From Cellulophaga omnivescoria (GTDB lineage Bacteria; Bacteroidota; Bacteroidia; Flavobacteriales; Flavobacteriaceae), in assembly GCF_001999725.1 (NCBI RefSeq), contig NZ_MDDP01000006.1, forward strand, positions 62,001 through 126,000: DNA of 64,000 nucleotides. Direction: 5' to 3'. Below the pieces are notes generated by a model. It made no database searches, was not told the origin of the DNA, and saw only the letters and a program-made list of their open reading frames with translations. Shown piece after piece: positions 8,695-18,054 of the stretch. The stretch's first letter is position 1. The number at the start of each line of letters is the position of its first letter. A program made the translations under genes and the position numbers.

Positions 8695-10527
8695 TTATAA
8701 CTTTTTAATGTACACGTAGTAAGCCACGTTCTTTTCTCCTTTATCAGAAATAAAATTTGCATAGAACTTAGTTTTGCCTGCTTTTAAATTGATATTAAAG
8801 TTTGCTGATAAATCATTCTCTTTTACATCAATTTCTGATACTATTTGATCCTTAAACTCAATAGAAGCTTTACTATAATTTAAGTTTTTACCTTCTGGAA
8901 TATCTTTTTCTAAACCAACAATTTCTTTAGTAGTAATTGGTGGAGTAGAAGTGTTAATAGGTAAGTTAGACTCTTTTGGATACCTCCTTAAAGCAACTTG
9001 GTAATTACCATCTTCTAAAATATGTACGCTCCAGTAACCAGCACCAATTTTACCTTGCCTAATTTGTATTTGGTTCCAAGGTTGCATAGTTTCTTTGCCG
9101 TGTGTATCGTGTGCAGTTAGTGTAATTGGGTTTTCTTTAGTTGTGCCAACTTTAAAATAAATTTCTTTATTAAAGTCTTTAGATACTTGTGTCCACCAGT
9201 TATTGTAAAAGCTTCTCATTTCTGCTACCTTTTCTTTATTGGTAGCTGCTATATTGTTTTGCTGACCAACATCTGTGCTAATATCATACAGCTCTTTACC
9301 GTTAATTAAACGCCAATTGTTTTGCATTACAGCAGAGCTTTTCCATTTTTTTGGGTTTTGAACACGTTGAGAGTCGGTAATTAAAAGTCTATTGTTTAAA
9401 GAGTCTTTTCCGCTTAATACCCTAACTAAACTTTGTCCGTCTATATCTAAATGGTTTTTAGGTAATTTTATGTTGCACAACTCAGCCAATGTTGGTAAAA
9501 TGTCTATTTGTGCAGCAAGTGTATGTATATCTTTAGCGGTATTAATTTTACCATTTTTCCAATGTATAAAAAATGGCACTCTATGTCCGCCGTCATATTG
9601 GCTACCTTTGGTTCCGCGCATACCTGCGTTGTAGCCCGTAACTTTTCCTTTTCTATTATAGTATCCGGCAGATGTACCATTATCTGTCATAAAAATTAAA
9701 ATGGTATTGTCTGCTATTTTTAGTTCCGTAAGTTTTTTTCTAAGCTTTCCAAAATTGTCATCAATATTAGTAATCATTCCATAAAAACGCTTTTGTGTAT
9801 CGGCTAAAATGGAGTCGTTTAAGTCCTTGTACAAATCATAATATGCTTTAGGAACATTGTATGGTCCGTGTGGCGCATTTGGTGCTATATAACAGAAAAA
9901 GGGCTTCTCTTTGCTTTTTTGAATAAAATTTATGGCTTCAGTAAAAAAAACGTCTGTGCAATAGCCATTGTATTTTTCTGGTTTTCCGTTATGAAAGTAG
10001 GTGTCGTTAAAATAGGTGTTGTTCCAATAATCTGGGGTTTGTTGTACGCCACCGCCACCGTGCATTACTGTTTCATAAAAACCTCTATCCTGCGGCCTAA
10101 ACGGATAGTTGTCTCCCAAATGCCATTTGCCAAAGGCAGCTGTAGCGTAACCGGCTTCTTCAAACATATTACCCAAAGTTTTTTCTTGCTCTCTAAGTAA
10201 AGACCAACCACCAACGGTATGCCAAACACCTGTACTGTTTGCGTATCTACCCGTCATTAAAGCTGCACGGGTAGGAGCGCAAGTAGGACTAACATGAAAA
10301 TTAGTTAAGTGGTAACTTTCAGAATACAACTTATCTATATTAGGTGTTTTTATAACTGTATTTCCTAGAGCACCTATATCTCCATAACCTTGGTCATCTG
10401 TAATTACTAAAATTACATTTGGTTTGGTGTTTTTTTTAGCTATTGATGTTTGTTTTTTAGACTCACAGCTAACTAGTAACGCCAAACATATAACACCTAA
10501 AAAATAAGTTTTGTAGTGCCTAACCAT
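8695..10527 (-). CDS. S1 sulfatase lipoprotein with C-terminal beta domain
   Basis: Lipoprotein sulfatase of 610 residues. The lipobox LLVSC places the lipidated Cys at 21. The maturation motif CAPTR gives formylglycine C83, with metal blocks ITDDQG and MTDNGT. The sulfatase fold ends near residue 440. The remaining roughly 160 residues look like an accessory beta-sandwich domain, which is usual for one arylsulfatase subgroup and may help bind substrate. It follows the GH86 gene by 3 nt and precedes another sulfatase by 1 nt. Membrane anchoring, as opposed to the soluble periplasmic form of its neighbours, suggests a different position in the degradation sequence. Confidence 0.9.
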   Translation of the reverse strand: MVRHYKTYFLGVICLALLVSCESKKQTSIAKKNTKPNVILVITDDQGYGDIGALGNTVIKTPNIDKLYSESYHLTNFHVSPTCAPTRAALMTGRYANSTGVWHTVGGWSLLREQEKTLGNMFEEAGYATAAFGKWHLGDNYPFRPQDRGFYETVMHGGGGVQQTPDYWNNTYFNDTYFHNGKPEKYNGYCTDVFFTEAINFIQKSKEKPFFCYIAPNAPHGPYNVPKAYYDLYKDLNDSILADTQKRFYGMITNIDDNFGKLRKKLTELKIADNTILIFMTDNGTSAGYYNRKGKVTGYNAGMRGTKGSQYDGGHRVPFFIHWKNGKINTAKDIHTLAAQIDILPTLAELCNIKLPKNHLDIDGQSLVRVLSGKDSLNNRLLITDSQRVQNPKKWKSSAVMQNNWRLINGKELYDISTDVGQQNNIAATNKEKVAEMRSFYNNWWTQVSKDFNKEIYFKVGTTKENPITLTAHDTHGKETMQPWNQIQIRQGKIGAGYWSVHILEDGNYQVALRRYPKESNLPINTSTPPITTKEIVGLEKDIPEGKNLNYSKASIEFKDQIVSEIDVKENDLSANFNINLKAGKTKFYANFISDKGEKNVAYYVYIKKL

Positions 10528-10530
10528 AAT

Positions 10531-12348
10531 TTATTTTTTTAAGTTTTCTGTATTTAAAATAATAGAACTTACATAACCACCAGAATCAGGAAAAGTGAGC
10601 TCTACAGTATTTGTTCCGTTTTTAATGTTTTCTAGTTCTACAGGTATTGGTATTACCCCAAAAAACTGTTCTCTGCTAGCTTGGTCATAACCAGCCCAAT
10701 TATTAGGTACAATAACCTTAATACCATTTACTTTAACAATAGGTTTTTTAGATAAATTATGAGCTCTACCAAGTCCCATTTTTAAAGTAGCATTTCCTTT
10801 ATTGGTAGAAATTACATTGTTGACAGTAAAAGTAATAGGAGCATTAGCTTTTATTTCTTGTAAGCAAGTTTTTGCATAATAGTTGTTTTCTTTTATAATA
10901 TTAGAAAACGTATAATCTGCTAGGTCATAATCTAAAACAATAGTTTCGCCAGGTTTTAAGGTTAGTTCTTTTACAGCTTTTTCATTTGTAAAAAAAACAA
11001 GCTTAGGAATACCATTTTTATTATTGTAAGACCTTTTTACAGTTAAGTTGTTTACCAATTGGTTGCTAGTGTTTAGGTAGTCTATATTAATAGTTTGTAC
11101 ATTATCAGCTAAATTGTTTAAAGCAACATACCCCTTGTTTTTATTTGCAAACGCGTGTATTTGTATGTCTGGATTGTTAGATGTTGCATAAATACGTTTA
11201 CCTTGTACACCTTTCCAAAGCTGCCAAAATTTTCTAAGGTGCGTGTATTTGTAGGTTCCATTTTTTCCTTTGCGTAGTAATACCCAAGGGTAAGGATGAC
11301 CATTTGGGTTTCTACTATCTTTATAAAACCACGTTGCTTTACCAGTAATAAATGGTACAGCTTTTAACAACCTGTCTGGTTTGTCTAATAAAGACATTAA
11401 TATGTTGTTGTATGATGTTAAACAAATACCATTTAGTGCAGCAGAATAAGGTTGTCCTTGTAAACCTTTTGCAGTGTAACCATACTCCGATATGAGATGA
11501 GGTTTTACAATACCCCATTTTTGATAACTATAAGACTCAATTAAATCTAAAATAGCTTCAGAATTACTACCAGACCTATAATTAAAGTCGCCTTCTACAT
11601 TTCTACCATCATAAATATGGGTAGCAAAAAACTGCATGCTTTCTCCAGCGGTATCCATAAAAACCTTCATTCTGGTGTTCCAAATAGCAAAGTTATTTTT
11701 GTCATATTCTGGCCAAGCAGCACTATAACCGCCAACCATAATATTAGGAATTTCTGCGTGTACTTTATCTGCTACTATTTTATGAAACTCAGACATTTCT
11801 GAAATTACTTTAGGAGTCTTATCATAACTATCTACAAAATCTTTTGCGTGTACAAAAGGCTCATTCATTACCTCATAATATTTAGGCATTACTGGGTATG
11901 CTTTTTTAATATATGCTACGTTAAAAGCAGCAGCTTTTTCAAAATCCATTCCTAGTTTATAAGCATCTCTAGGGTGGTCTGTAATAATTAAATCTGTTGT
12001 TTTTTGTGAATCAAATAAAGGTGCTTTTATAAACCTTTGTGCATTTGCTAAGGCTAATTTAGTAGCATTATTTACAGATAAATCTCCTTTTTTATATTTA
12101 GAAAAAGGTCCAGGTCCAGCAAATGTTCTTCCAAATTCAATACCTAAATCGTTAAATAAATAATTGGGGTCGTCTGCCAAAGCACCGTCATTGTATGAAG
12201 CGTGCATTGCAAAGTATTTTTCTCGGTTTAATTCACTTTTATCTCCAATAAACTTTTGGGTGGTAAAATCTATTTGTACACTATTGTTCTGAGAAAAACA
12301 GAATGAGCAAAGTGTAATACTTATAAGCGTTAAAATTTTATTTTTCAT
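10531..12348 (-). CDS. GH86 family beta-agarase/beta-porphyranase
   Basis: A (beta/alpha)8-barrel endo-hydrolase with C-terminal beta-sandwich domains, as in GH86 agarases and porphyranases. The start was placed at 12348, giving signal peptide MKNKILTLISITLCSFCFSQ; the upstream in-frame Met at 12408 lies inside the preceding gene. The catalytic candidates are E163 in YEVMNEP (acid/base) and E288 in LISEYG (nucleophile), the clan GH-A arrangement. The barrel spans roughly residues 25-380 and the remainder is beta-rich. There is no lipobox or type IX tail, so it is predicted periplasmic, acting on imported oligosaccharides. It lies 4 nt after the two-repeat protein and 3 nt before a sulfatase. 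GH86 contains both agar- and porphyran-specific members; the neighbouring L-galactose operon favours porphyran. Confidence 0.8.
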   Translation of the reverse strand: MKNKILTLISITLCSFCFSQNNSVQIDFTTQKFIGDKSELNREKYFAMHASYNDGALADDPNYLFNDLGIEFGRTFAGPGPFSKYKKGDLSVNNATKLALANAQRFIKAPLFDSQKTTDLIITDHPRDAYKLGMDFEKAAAFNVAYIKKAYPVMPKYYEVMNEPFVHAKDFVDSYDKTPKVISEMSEFHKIVADKVHAEIPNIMVGGYSAAWPEYDKNNFAIWNTRMKVFMDTAGESMQFFATHIYDGRNVEGDFNYRSGSNSEAILDLIESYSYQKWGIVKPHLISEYGYTAKGLQGQPYSAALNGICLTSYNNILMSLLDKPDRLLKAVPFITGKATWFYKDSRNPNGHPYPWVLLRKGKNGTYKYTHLRKFWQLWKGVQGKRIYATSNNPDIQIHAFANKNKGYVALNNLADNVQTINIDYLNTSNQLVNNLTVKRSYNNKNGIPKLVFFTNEKAVKELTLKPGETIVLDYDLADYTFSNIIKENNYYAKTCLQEIKANAPITFTVNNVISTNKGNATLKMGLGRAHNLSKKPIVKVNGIKVIVPNNWAGYDQASREQFFGVIPIPVELENIKNGTNTVELTFPDSGGYVSSIILNTENLKK

Positions 12349-12352
12349 ATGT

Positions 12353-13315
12353 TTAAAATTTTGCAAATTTGTAATAATTATTGTCGCTTGTAATAGCAAA
12401 ATATCCACCTTTAGGTAAGTTATTAAGAGCTACAGACTTGCTATCTTTTACCTCTAAAATTGTTTCTCCTTTTAATGTTATTATTTTTATGTATTTAAAT
12501 GCAGTTGCACTTGGTAAGGTTAAAACTTTAGCTGTTTTGTTTAAAGATACCTGAATGCTTTTATCATTAATCTCTACTATGGTAAGTTGTTTTTGAGGTT
12601 TGGTAATTTTTAGGCCAGATATTTCTTTACTTACATACGTTTTATTACTAAAATCTTCTTGACTACCAAAAGAAACAGAGTACTTGTAATTTTTTCCCTC
12701 TAAAGGTATATTGTAATTTATAGTTAACTGTTTATCTCCTTTACCAGCAGATACCTTTATACGGTCTGATGATGCTAACCATTTACCACCCTCCCAAATT
12801 GCAGCTTGTATAAATATTGGTTCTTTTGTAATGTAACTTACTGGTACATTATATTTTGGATTACTAACAATATTAGTAGCCAAAAGTGGAGAAAACGTTA
12901 CATTGTTAGAAAATGAAACAGCTTGTTTAACCATTTCTATGTTACTAATAACGTGCCCTGTACGTGTAGTTTTCCAATTGCCATTTACATCTCTTAAACT
13001 TAAAACAAGTTTATAGCCTTTGCCTATAGTTGGTTTTTTATTAGTTGTAATAGTTAGCTTTTTTATACCCTGACCTTTTTTTACTTTTACCTTGCTGCCA
13101 GCATAAAATTTAGAGGGTCCACCACTAAGTTCAACACTTAAGTCACTATCAATTAAAGCAACATAGCCAATAGTAAACTCATACGTAGTATTAGCTTGCA
13201 AAGTAGTATTTGGTTCTTTAATATAAATTACTTTTTCATTTTGCTCTTGTGCTATTATGCTAGTAAAACATAGTAAAAACAGCCAAAACAAGTATTTTTT
13301 TAGTGTTATTTTCAT
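12353..13315 (-). CDS. Exported two-repeat beta-sandwich protein with type IX-like C-terminal domain
   Basis: I do not recognise a named family. There is a signal peptide (residues 1-23, ending IIAQ). Two homologous segments of about 90 residues follow (about 40-130 and 150-238). They share a KVKVKKGQGIKKLTIT / RIKVSAGKGDKQLTIN strand and a GKxYKxxxSxxx strand, suggesting duplicated immunoglobulin-like or carbohydrate-binding sandwiches. The last 70 residues (about 250-320), with LKGETILEV then LNNLPKGGYF and a basic end KFAKF, resemble the type A sorting domain of the type IX secretion system. If so, it is the only type IX-secreted product of the locus. It sits 4 nt upstream of GH86 and downstream of a GH2. 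A non-catalytic galactan-binding partner is a plausible but unproven role. Confidence 0.75.
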   Translation of the reverse strand: MKITLKKYLFWLFLLCFTSIIAQEQNEKVIYIKEPNTTLQANTTYEFTIGYVALIDSDLSVELSGGPSKFYAGSKVKVKKGQGIKKLTITTNKKPTIGKGYKLVLSLRDVNGNWKTTRTGHVISNIEMVKQAVSFSNNVTFSPLLATNIVSNPKYNVPVSYITKEPIFIQAAIWEGGKWLASSDRIKVSAGKGDKQLTINYNIPLEGKNYKYSVSFGSQEDFSNKTYVSKEISGLKITKPQKQLTIVEINDKSIQVSLNKTAKVLTLPSATAFKYIKIITLKGETILEVKDSKSVALNNLPKGGYFAITSDNNYYKFAKF

Positions 13316-13361
13316 TGTTTTTTGGTTTGTTGGGTGGTTAATTAGGTGTTGGAAAAATGCA

Positions 13362-16235
13362 TTATTTTACTTGTTTTAATACAAAGCCGTTTAACCACAT
13401 ATCACTTACATTGTTTAAATTTTTAAAGTTGATGGTTATTGTACTATTACCGTCTGCAGAAAACTTAGATGTAATAGATAATGGTTTACGTTCTCCTGTA
13501 TTATCATTCTGGTAATAATCTACAATGTGGTCATCAGATTTTCTTGAAAAAGCACCATTAATATCTACAACTTGTACTTCAATTTCATTGGTCATTTTAA
13601 CGTTGCCTCTTCTGGTATGGTGAAACGTTTCTATTTCATAATTACCTGCTTTTAAATTATTTATGCTAAGACTTAAATTTCCTTTTTCTGAATAAAGACC
13701 ATCTGTGCCTACAAAGCTTAAATCTCCTAACATTGCGGTATCTCCTAACCATTTAATGTTGTCTGTAGCACTAACCGCTATAGTAGCATTAAAATCTTTT
13801 AGGTTGTAGGTTAAGTTTTTATTGCTATCACCAGTCCATTCTTCCCAATCAAATTGTACCAATTGTTTATTGCCTCCAATGTCTACTCTTGTTACAGGAA
13901 AATCGTAAATAGGATTAGCATTATTTATAATTTCATTTGTATTATAGGTTGATGTTGTAATACTTGTTTTAGCAGATTTTAAGCCTTTAGCTTTAGCTGT
14001 AATTGTAATTTTACCTGGAGTATTTTTTCCTTTTATGTAAATTGATGCAACACCATTAAAAGAGCGTGCAGGGTTAGCATCTATTTTACCATTGTCTATT
14101 AATTCTCCTGCACCAGATACAAAAAACTCTACGCGCTGCTTAGTGTTAGTAACTACCTCGCCATTTTTATCTAGAATAGATGCGTGTACCAAGCGTATAT
14201 CAGATCCGCCAGCATAAAAAGGTTGGTTTGTAATATTTAAATCTAGTTTTAAACTATACGGACTCTCTTCTTTATGCCTTGTAAACTCGGTTATTTTTTC
14301 TCCATTTGTATAACCTATAGCTTTTAAGGTTCCGCTTTTCCAATTATATTTAAATGTAAATGAAGGATGGTTTAGGTTTAGTTTGGTAAGACTATTATCT
14401 GGAACTTGCCTTGCAATAAGTTTCCCATTGTGATAAAGCGCTACCTCTTGGCAATTGCTAAAAACTCTAACTTTTCCGTTTTTAGAAGCTGTTTCATCTG
14501 CAATATGTACCATTGGTTTATTTACCAATTCAGATTGATACCAGTAGTACACCGGTTTAGGAACTCTAAAAGCAGATAATACTCCATAAGTTGTCATAAA
14601 ATCTCTTTTCCATTGCTCGTCATTTACATCTGGTTGTAAATGATTGTAATCTGCACCCAACCAAGTTATAGCGGCAAAATTGTTTTTATTGCCTTTGTAC
14701 CTAGAAATATGAAACTGATTTACCTCGGAATCTGGTGTACTACCGTGCTCCATAACCATTGTAAAAGCACTCTCAGGAAATTCTGTTCTACGGTAATCCA
14801 TAGTTGCGTGTACATCTGTAACACCTTCATTTTTTACTCCGTTCCATGGGCTAGATGCAGATGCTGTTAACCTAAACGGATCTTCTTCTTTAGCAACAGT
14901 TTGCATTCTTGGTACTGGACCTCTGTGATTTATTCCGGCACCCCAAACAATAATAGAAGGGTGGTTTCTGTGGTTACGTATCATAGTTCTTGTAGCAGCT
15001 TCTAAATTAGAAAACCAAGCATCATCACCCCATAAAATCCAAGTACTAGGTTCCTCATAAACCAAAATACCTAACTCATCGCAAGCATTTAAAAAAGCAT
15101 CATCTTGTGTATAATGTGATGTTCTAATAATGTTCATTCCCGCTTTTTTATATTGTAGTGCTTCATTGTAATGAAAAGAATTAGGAACAGCATCACCTAC
15201 ATTTGGGTAGTTTTGATGACGGTTAGCACCAACTAAAAATAATGGCTCGCCATTTAAAACAAACCCTTTACCTTTTTCTAGGCTAAATTTTCTGAAACCA
15301 AATTTGTTTTCTACAAAATCTACCGCATTATTTTCATCATAAATAACAGAATTAGCTCTGTACAAATAGGGAGAATCTGGAGACCATAAATGGTAATTGT
15401 CTTCTATAGTTGCAGATTGTCTAAAGGTGTATACATTATTAGGCGCTATTGTTTTAGTAGAAGTAATTTTTTTTACAACCACGCCATCTTTATTAATAAT
15501 TTTGGTGATAATCTTTGTGTTTTTAGCGGTATTGTTTTCGTTTTTTACGGTAGTTTTTATGGTAACCGTTCCGTTATGCTTGTTTACTGTTGGGGTGGTT
15601 ATATGCACACCAGCATTAAAATCTTCCCAGTTGTAGTTAACGTGTAACTTATTGGTTGTTACCAAATAAACATCTCTATACAAGCCACCAAACTTTACAT
15701 AATCTGTTCTGTGTGGGTCAGGAGCAATTACCTGACTAAAACTATTATCTGCCTTAACAGCAATAGTATTTTCTTTGCCCAAGTTTACAAAGTCAGTAAT
15801 ATCAAAATGGAAAGGAACATAACCGTTTACGGCATAGTTGCCAACTTTTTTACCATTTACCCAAAGCTCAGTAGCATTGTGTATGGCCTCAAACTCTAAA
15901 AATATTTTTCCTGTAGCATTGGCATCAATCGTAAGTTTTTTTCGATACCAACTAATGTCACGCAAATACTTTTCTTGTACCCAGGTTTCTTTTACGCTAT
16001 CTAACTCATAAGATACCAATTGTGGTGTATGGGGTACTGAAACGTTTTCCCAATTACTATCGTCAAAATTAATAGTAGTAGGAGCGTTTGGTAAATCTCC
16101 TAAATGAAATTTCCAGTTAAAATTTAAGTTTGTTTTGGTTCTGTCACCAACAGTAAATCCTTCTGGTAAATTATTACGTTGTGCAAAACAAATTGCAGTA
16201 ACAAATAAACTTAAAAGCGCTAATTTTATTTTCAT
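13362..16235 (-). CDS. GH2-like protein with altered acid/base motif
   Basis: A 957-residue exported GH2-fold protein: signal peptide (1-19), sugar-binding domain (about 35-195), immunoglobulin-like domain (about 205-315), barrel (about 320-590) and C-terminal beta domains, with a final carbohydrate-binding-like module (about 780-957). In active GH2 enzymes the acid/base Glu is in W-S-x-G-N-E. Here the matching stretch reads WGAGINHRGP (residues 431-440), with no Glu. A nucleophile candidate E496 (VMEHGS) is present. It may therefore use another residue, have shifted chemistry, or act as a lectin. It is the first gene of the 16235-1400 run; a near-palindromic AACATATG site lies about 80 bp upstream. 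The other two GH2 enzymes here keep the normal NE motif. Confidence 0.85.
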   Translation of the reverse strand: MKIKLALLSLFVTAICFAQRNNLPEGFTVGDRTKTNLNFNWKFHLGDLPNAPTTINFDDSNWENVSVPHTPQLVSYELDSVKETWVQEKYLRDISWYRKKLTIDANATGKIFLEFEAIHNATELWVNGKKVGNYAVNGYVPFHFDITDFVNLGKENTIAVKADNSFSQVIAPDPHRTDYVKFGGLYRDVYLVTTNKLHVNYNWEDFNAGVHITTPTVNKHNGTVTIKTTVKNENNTAKNTKIITKIINKDGVVVKKITSTKTIAPNNVYTFRQSATIEDNYHLWSPDSPYLYRANSVIYDENNAVDFVENKFGFRKFSLEKGKGFVLNGEPLFLVGANRHQNYPNVGDAVPNSFHYNEALQYKKAGMNIIRTSHYTQDDAFLNACDELGILVYEEPSTWILWGDDAWFSNLEAATRTMIRNHRNHPSIIVWGAGINHRGPVPRMQTVAKEEDPFRLTASASSPWNGVKNEGVTDVHATMDYRRTEFPESAFTMVMEHGSTPDSEVNQFHISRYKGNKNNFAAITWLGADYNHLQPDVNDEQWKRDFMTTYGVLSAFRVPKPVYYWYQSELVNKPMVHIADETASKNGKVRVFSNCQEVALYHNGKLIARQVPDNSLTKLNLNHPSFTFKYNWKSGTLKAIGYTNGEKITEFTRHKEESPYSLKLDLNITNQPFYAGGSDIRLVHASILDKNGEVVTNTKQRVEFFVSGAGELIDNGKIDANPARSFNGVASIYIKGKNTPGKITITAKAKGLKSAKTSITTSTYNTNEIINNANPIYDFPVTRVDIGGNKQLVQFDWEEWTGDSNKNLTYNLKDFNATIAVSATDNIKWLGDTAMLGDLSFVGTDGLYSEKGNLSLSINNLKAGNYEIETFHHTRRGNVKMTNEIEVQVVDINGAFSRKSDDHIVDYYQNDNTGERKPLSITSKFSADGNSTITINFKNLNNVSDMWLNGFVLKQVK

Positions 16236-16314
16236 TATAATGAGTTTTGTTTATAAGAAATTAAAATTATTTATTCTTGGTCTATTTGGTAATTAGATAT
16301 GTATTGAAAAATAG

Positions 16315-16325
16315 AACATATGGTT
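16315..16325. promoter_or_regulatory. Candidate HTCS operator (AACATATGGTT)
   Basis: One mismatch from the palindrome AACATATGTT that also occurs at 23574-23587 and 28014-28023. It lies 80 bp upstream of the GH2 start at 16235, at the head of the minus-strand run. Assignment to the regulator at 23598-27869 is inferred from position only. Confidence 0.4.
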
Positions 16326-16376
16326 TATTACATATTTTTAAGGTATTATTAGTGTTAAAAAGGAAAGTGTTTGTAT

Positions 16377-16411
16377 AAAAAAAGACCTTGAATTATGTTT
16401 TCAAGGTCTTA
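16377..16411 (-). terminator. Intrinsic terminator of the 23447-16435 operon
   Basis: An 11-bp perfect stem (AAGACCTTGAA / TTCAAGGTCTT) with a 7-nt loop is followed, reading the minus strand, by a run of Ts. It lies 24 nt beyond the sulfatase stop at 16435 and separates two minus-strand transcription units. Confidence 0.85.
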
Positions 16412-16434
16412 TAAATTTTGGTTAAAGTAATAAG

Positions 16435-18030
16435 TTATTTCAATTCTAATTCTTTTAATTCCTCTGTAGTTTCCCCTCTTAATTGTGTATATATAGAAAC
16501 AAGTTCAGATAGCTTTTTGGCGTTTGTTTTTGCCAAATTGTTTTGTTGCTGTTTATCTTCTTTTAAATTATAAAGTTGATACTCATTAGCTATACCCAAT
16601 TCTATGTTTACTTGTGTATTTATAGCTTTACCTGGGTAAGGCGGAATAAGCACCCAGTCGCCACTCCTTAAAGCTGTTTTTTTGCTAGCTTCTAAAATTA
16701 AATGCTTTCTTCCGTTGTTAGACTTTCCTAAAAATGCATCTAATAATTGCTTGCTATCATTTGTGTTAGTATTACTGCCTGTTAGTTTAGCTAGCGAACT
16801 AAGTAAATCTACTTGGCAAACCAAAGCATTAGATACAGCAGGCTTTATTTTTCCTTTCCAATACGTAATAAAAGGTACACGTGTGCCAGCATCAAATAAA
16901 CTGTATTTGCCACCTCTTAAGCCACCTGCAGGTGTATGTTTTCCTAATTTTTCTACAGCATCATCAAAATAGCCATCGTTTAAAACAGGACCATTATCAC
17001 TGGTAAATACAATTAAAGTATTTTCTAATAGTTTTTCTTCTTCTAATGTTTTTATAAACTCACCAATAATCCAATCTGCTTCTAAAATTACATCACCTCT
17101 AGGACCCATTCCAGATTTGCCTACAAAGCGTGGGTGTGGTGTACGCGGTACGTGTGGCTGTTGTAAAGCGTAGTATAAAAAGAAAGGCTCATTTTTATGC
17201 TCTGTAACATATGACTTAGCTTCTTTTAAAAAATGATCTGCCATATCTACATCACTCCATTTGGCAGCTTCACCACCTTTCATAAAACCAATTCTAGGAA
17301 TACCATTTACAATGCTATTATTATGTCCATGATGCCATTTCATACTTAACAATTCCGGATTGTTTTTGCCTGTTGGTTGGTTGTCATAATTTTTAGAATA
17401 ATCTACTTCTATAGGATCTTTTGGGTCTAAACCATCTACGTGTCCGTTTTTTATATAAACTGTTGGTACACGATCTTGTGTTGCTGCCATAATGTAAGAG
17501 TAATCAAAACCAACTTCATTAGGACCAGGAGAAACACGTTCATTCCAATTCACATTTCCTTGTCCAAGTCCTAAATGCCATTTACCAACAATACCAGTAG
17601 CGTATCCTTGTTTTTTAAGCATTTTAGGAATGGTAGTTTGCTCTGTATTAATTATAAGTGGTGCAGTACCAGGTAAAATTGCCGCATCTTTATTACGCCA
17701 AGGGTACACACCAGTTAGTAAGCCATATCTACTAGGCGTACAGGTTGCAGATGTTGCATAACCATTGGTAAACCTAACGCCATCGTTGGTAAGTTTGTCT
17801 ATATTAGGAGTACTTATTTCTGTAGCACCATTAGCACTAATATCTCCGTAACCTAAATCGTCCATATAAATAACAACAATATTTGGTTTGGCGGTTTCCA
17901 TTGTTGTATTATTTTTAGCAGAATTGTCTGCCTCTTTTTTAGTTTCTTTACAGCTGCTTATAAAAATACTAGTTGCAATTGCCAGCGAAACGTAAATATA
18001 TCTTTTTTTGTTTTTAAGTAAATGTATCAT
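16435..18030 (-). CDS. S1 sulfatase lipoprotein (CTPSR)
   Basis: Lipoprotein sulfatase, 531 residues. The lipobox FISSC gives lipidated C27. The maturation motif CTPSR gives formylglycine C97. The metal blocks are YMDDLGYGD and FTSDNGP. It contains the HxPRTPHPRF substrate/metal segment typical of arylsulfatase-like members. It is the last gene of a four-gene operon (sulfatase, GH2, sulfatase, sulfatase) closed by the terminator at 16377-16411. The substrate is not predictable from the sequence. Confidence 0.9.
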   Translation of the reverse strand: MIHLLKNKKRYIYVSLAIATSIFISSCKETKKEADNSAKNNTTMETAKPNIVVIYMDDLGYGDISANGATEISTPNIDKLTNDGVRFTNGYATSATCTPSRYGLLTGVYPWRNKDAAILPGTAPLIINTEQTTIPKMLKKQGYATGIVGKWHLGLGQGNVNWNERVSPGPNEVGFDYSYIMAATQDRVPTVYIKNGHVDGLDPKDPIEVDYSKNYDNQPTGKNNPELLSMKWHHGHNNSIVNGIPRIGFMKGGEAAKWSDVDMADHFLKEAKSYVTEHKNEPFFLYYALQQPHVPRTPHPRFVGKSGMGPRGDVILEADWIIGEFIKTLEEEKLLENTLIVFTSDNGPVLNDGYFDDAVEKLGKHTPAGGLRGGKYSLFDAGTRVPFITYWKGKIKPAVSNALVCQVDLLSSLAKLTGSNTNTNDSKQLLDAFLGKSNNGRKHLILEASKKTALRSGDWVLIPPYPGKAINTQVNIELGIANEYQLYNLKEDKQQQNNLAKTNAKKLSELVSIYTQLRGETTEELKELELK

Positions 18031-18054
18031 TGAATTGGTTTTGTGGCTAAAATA

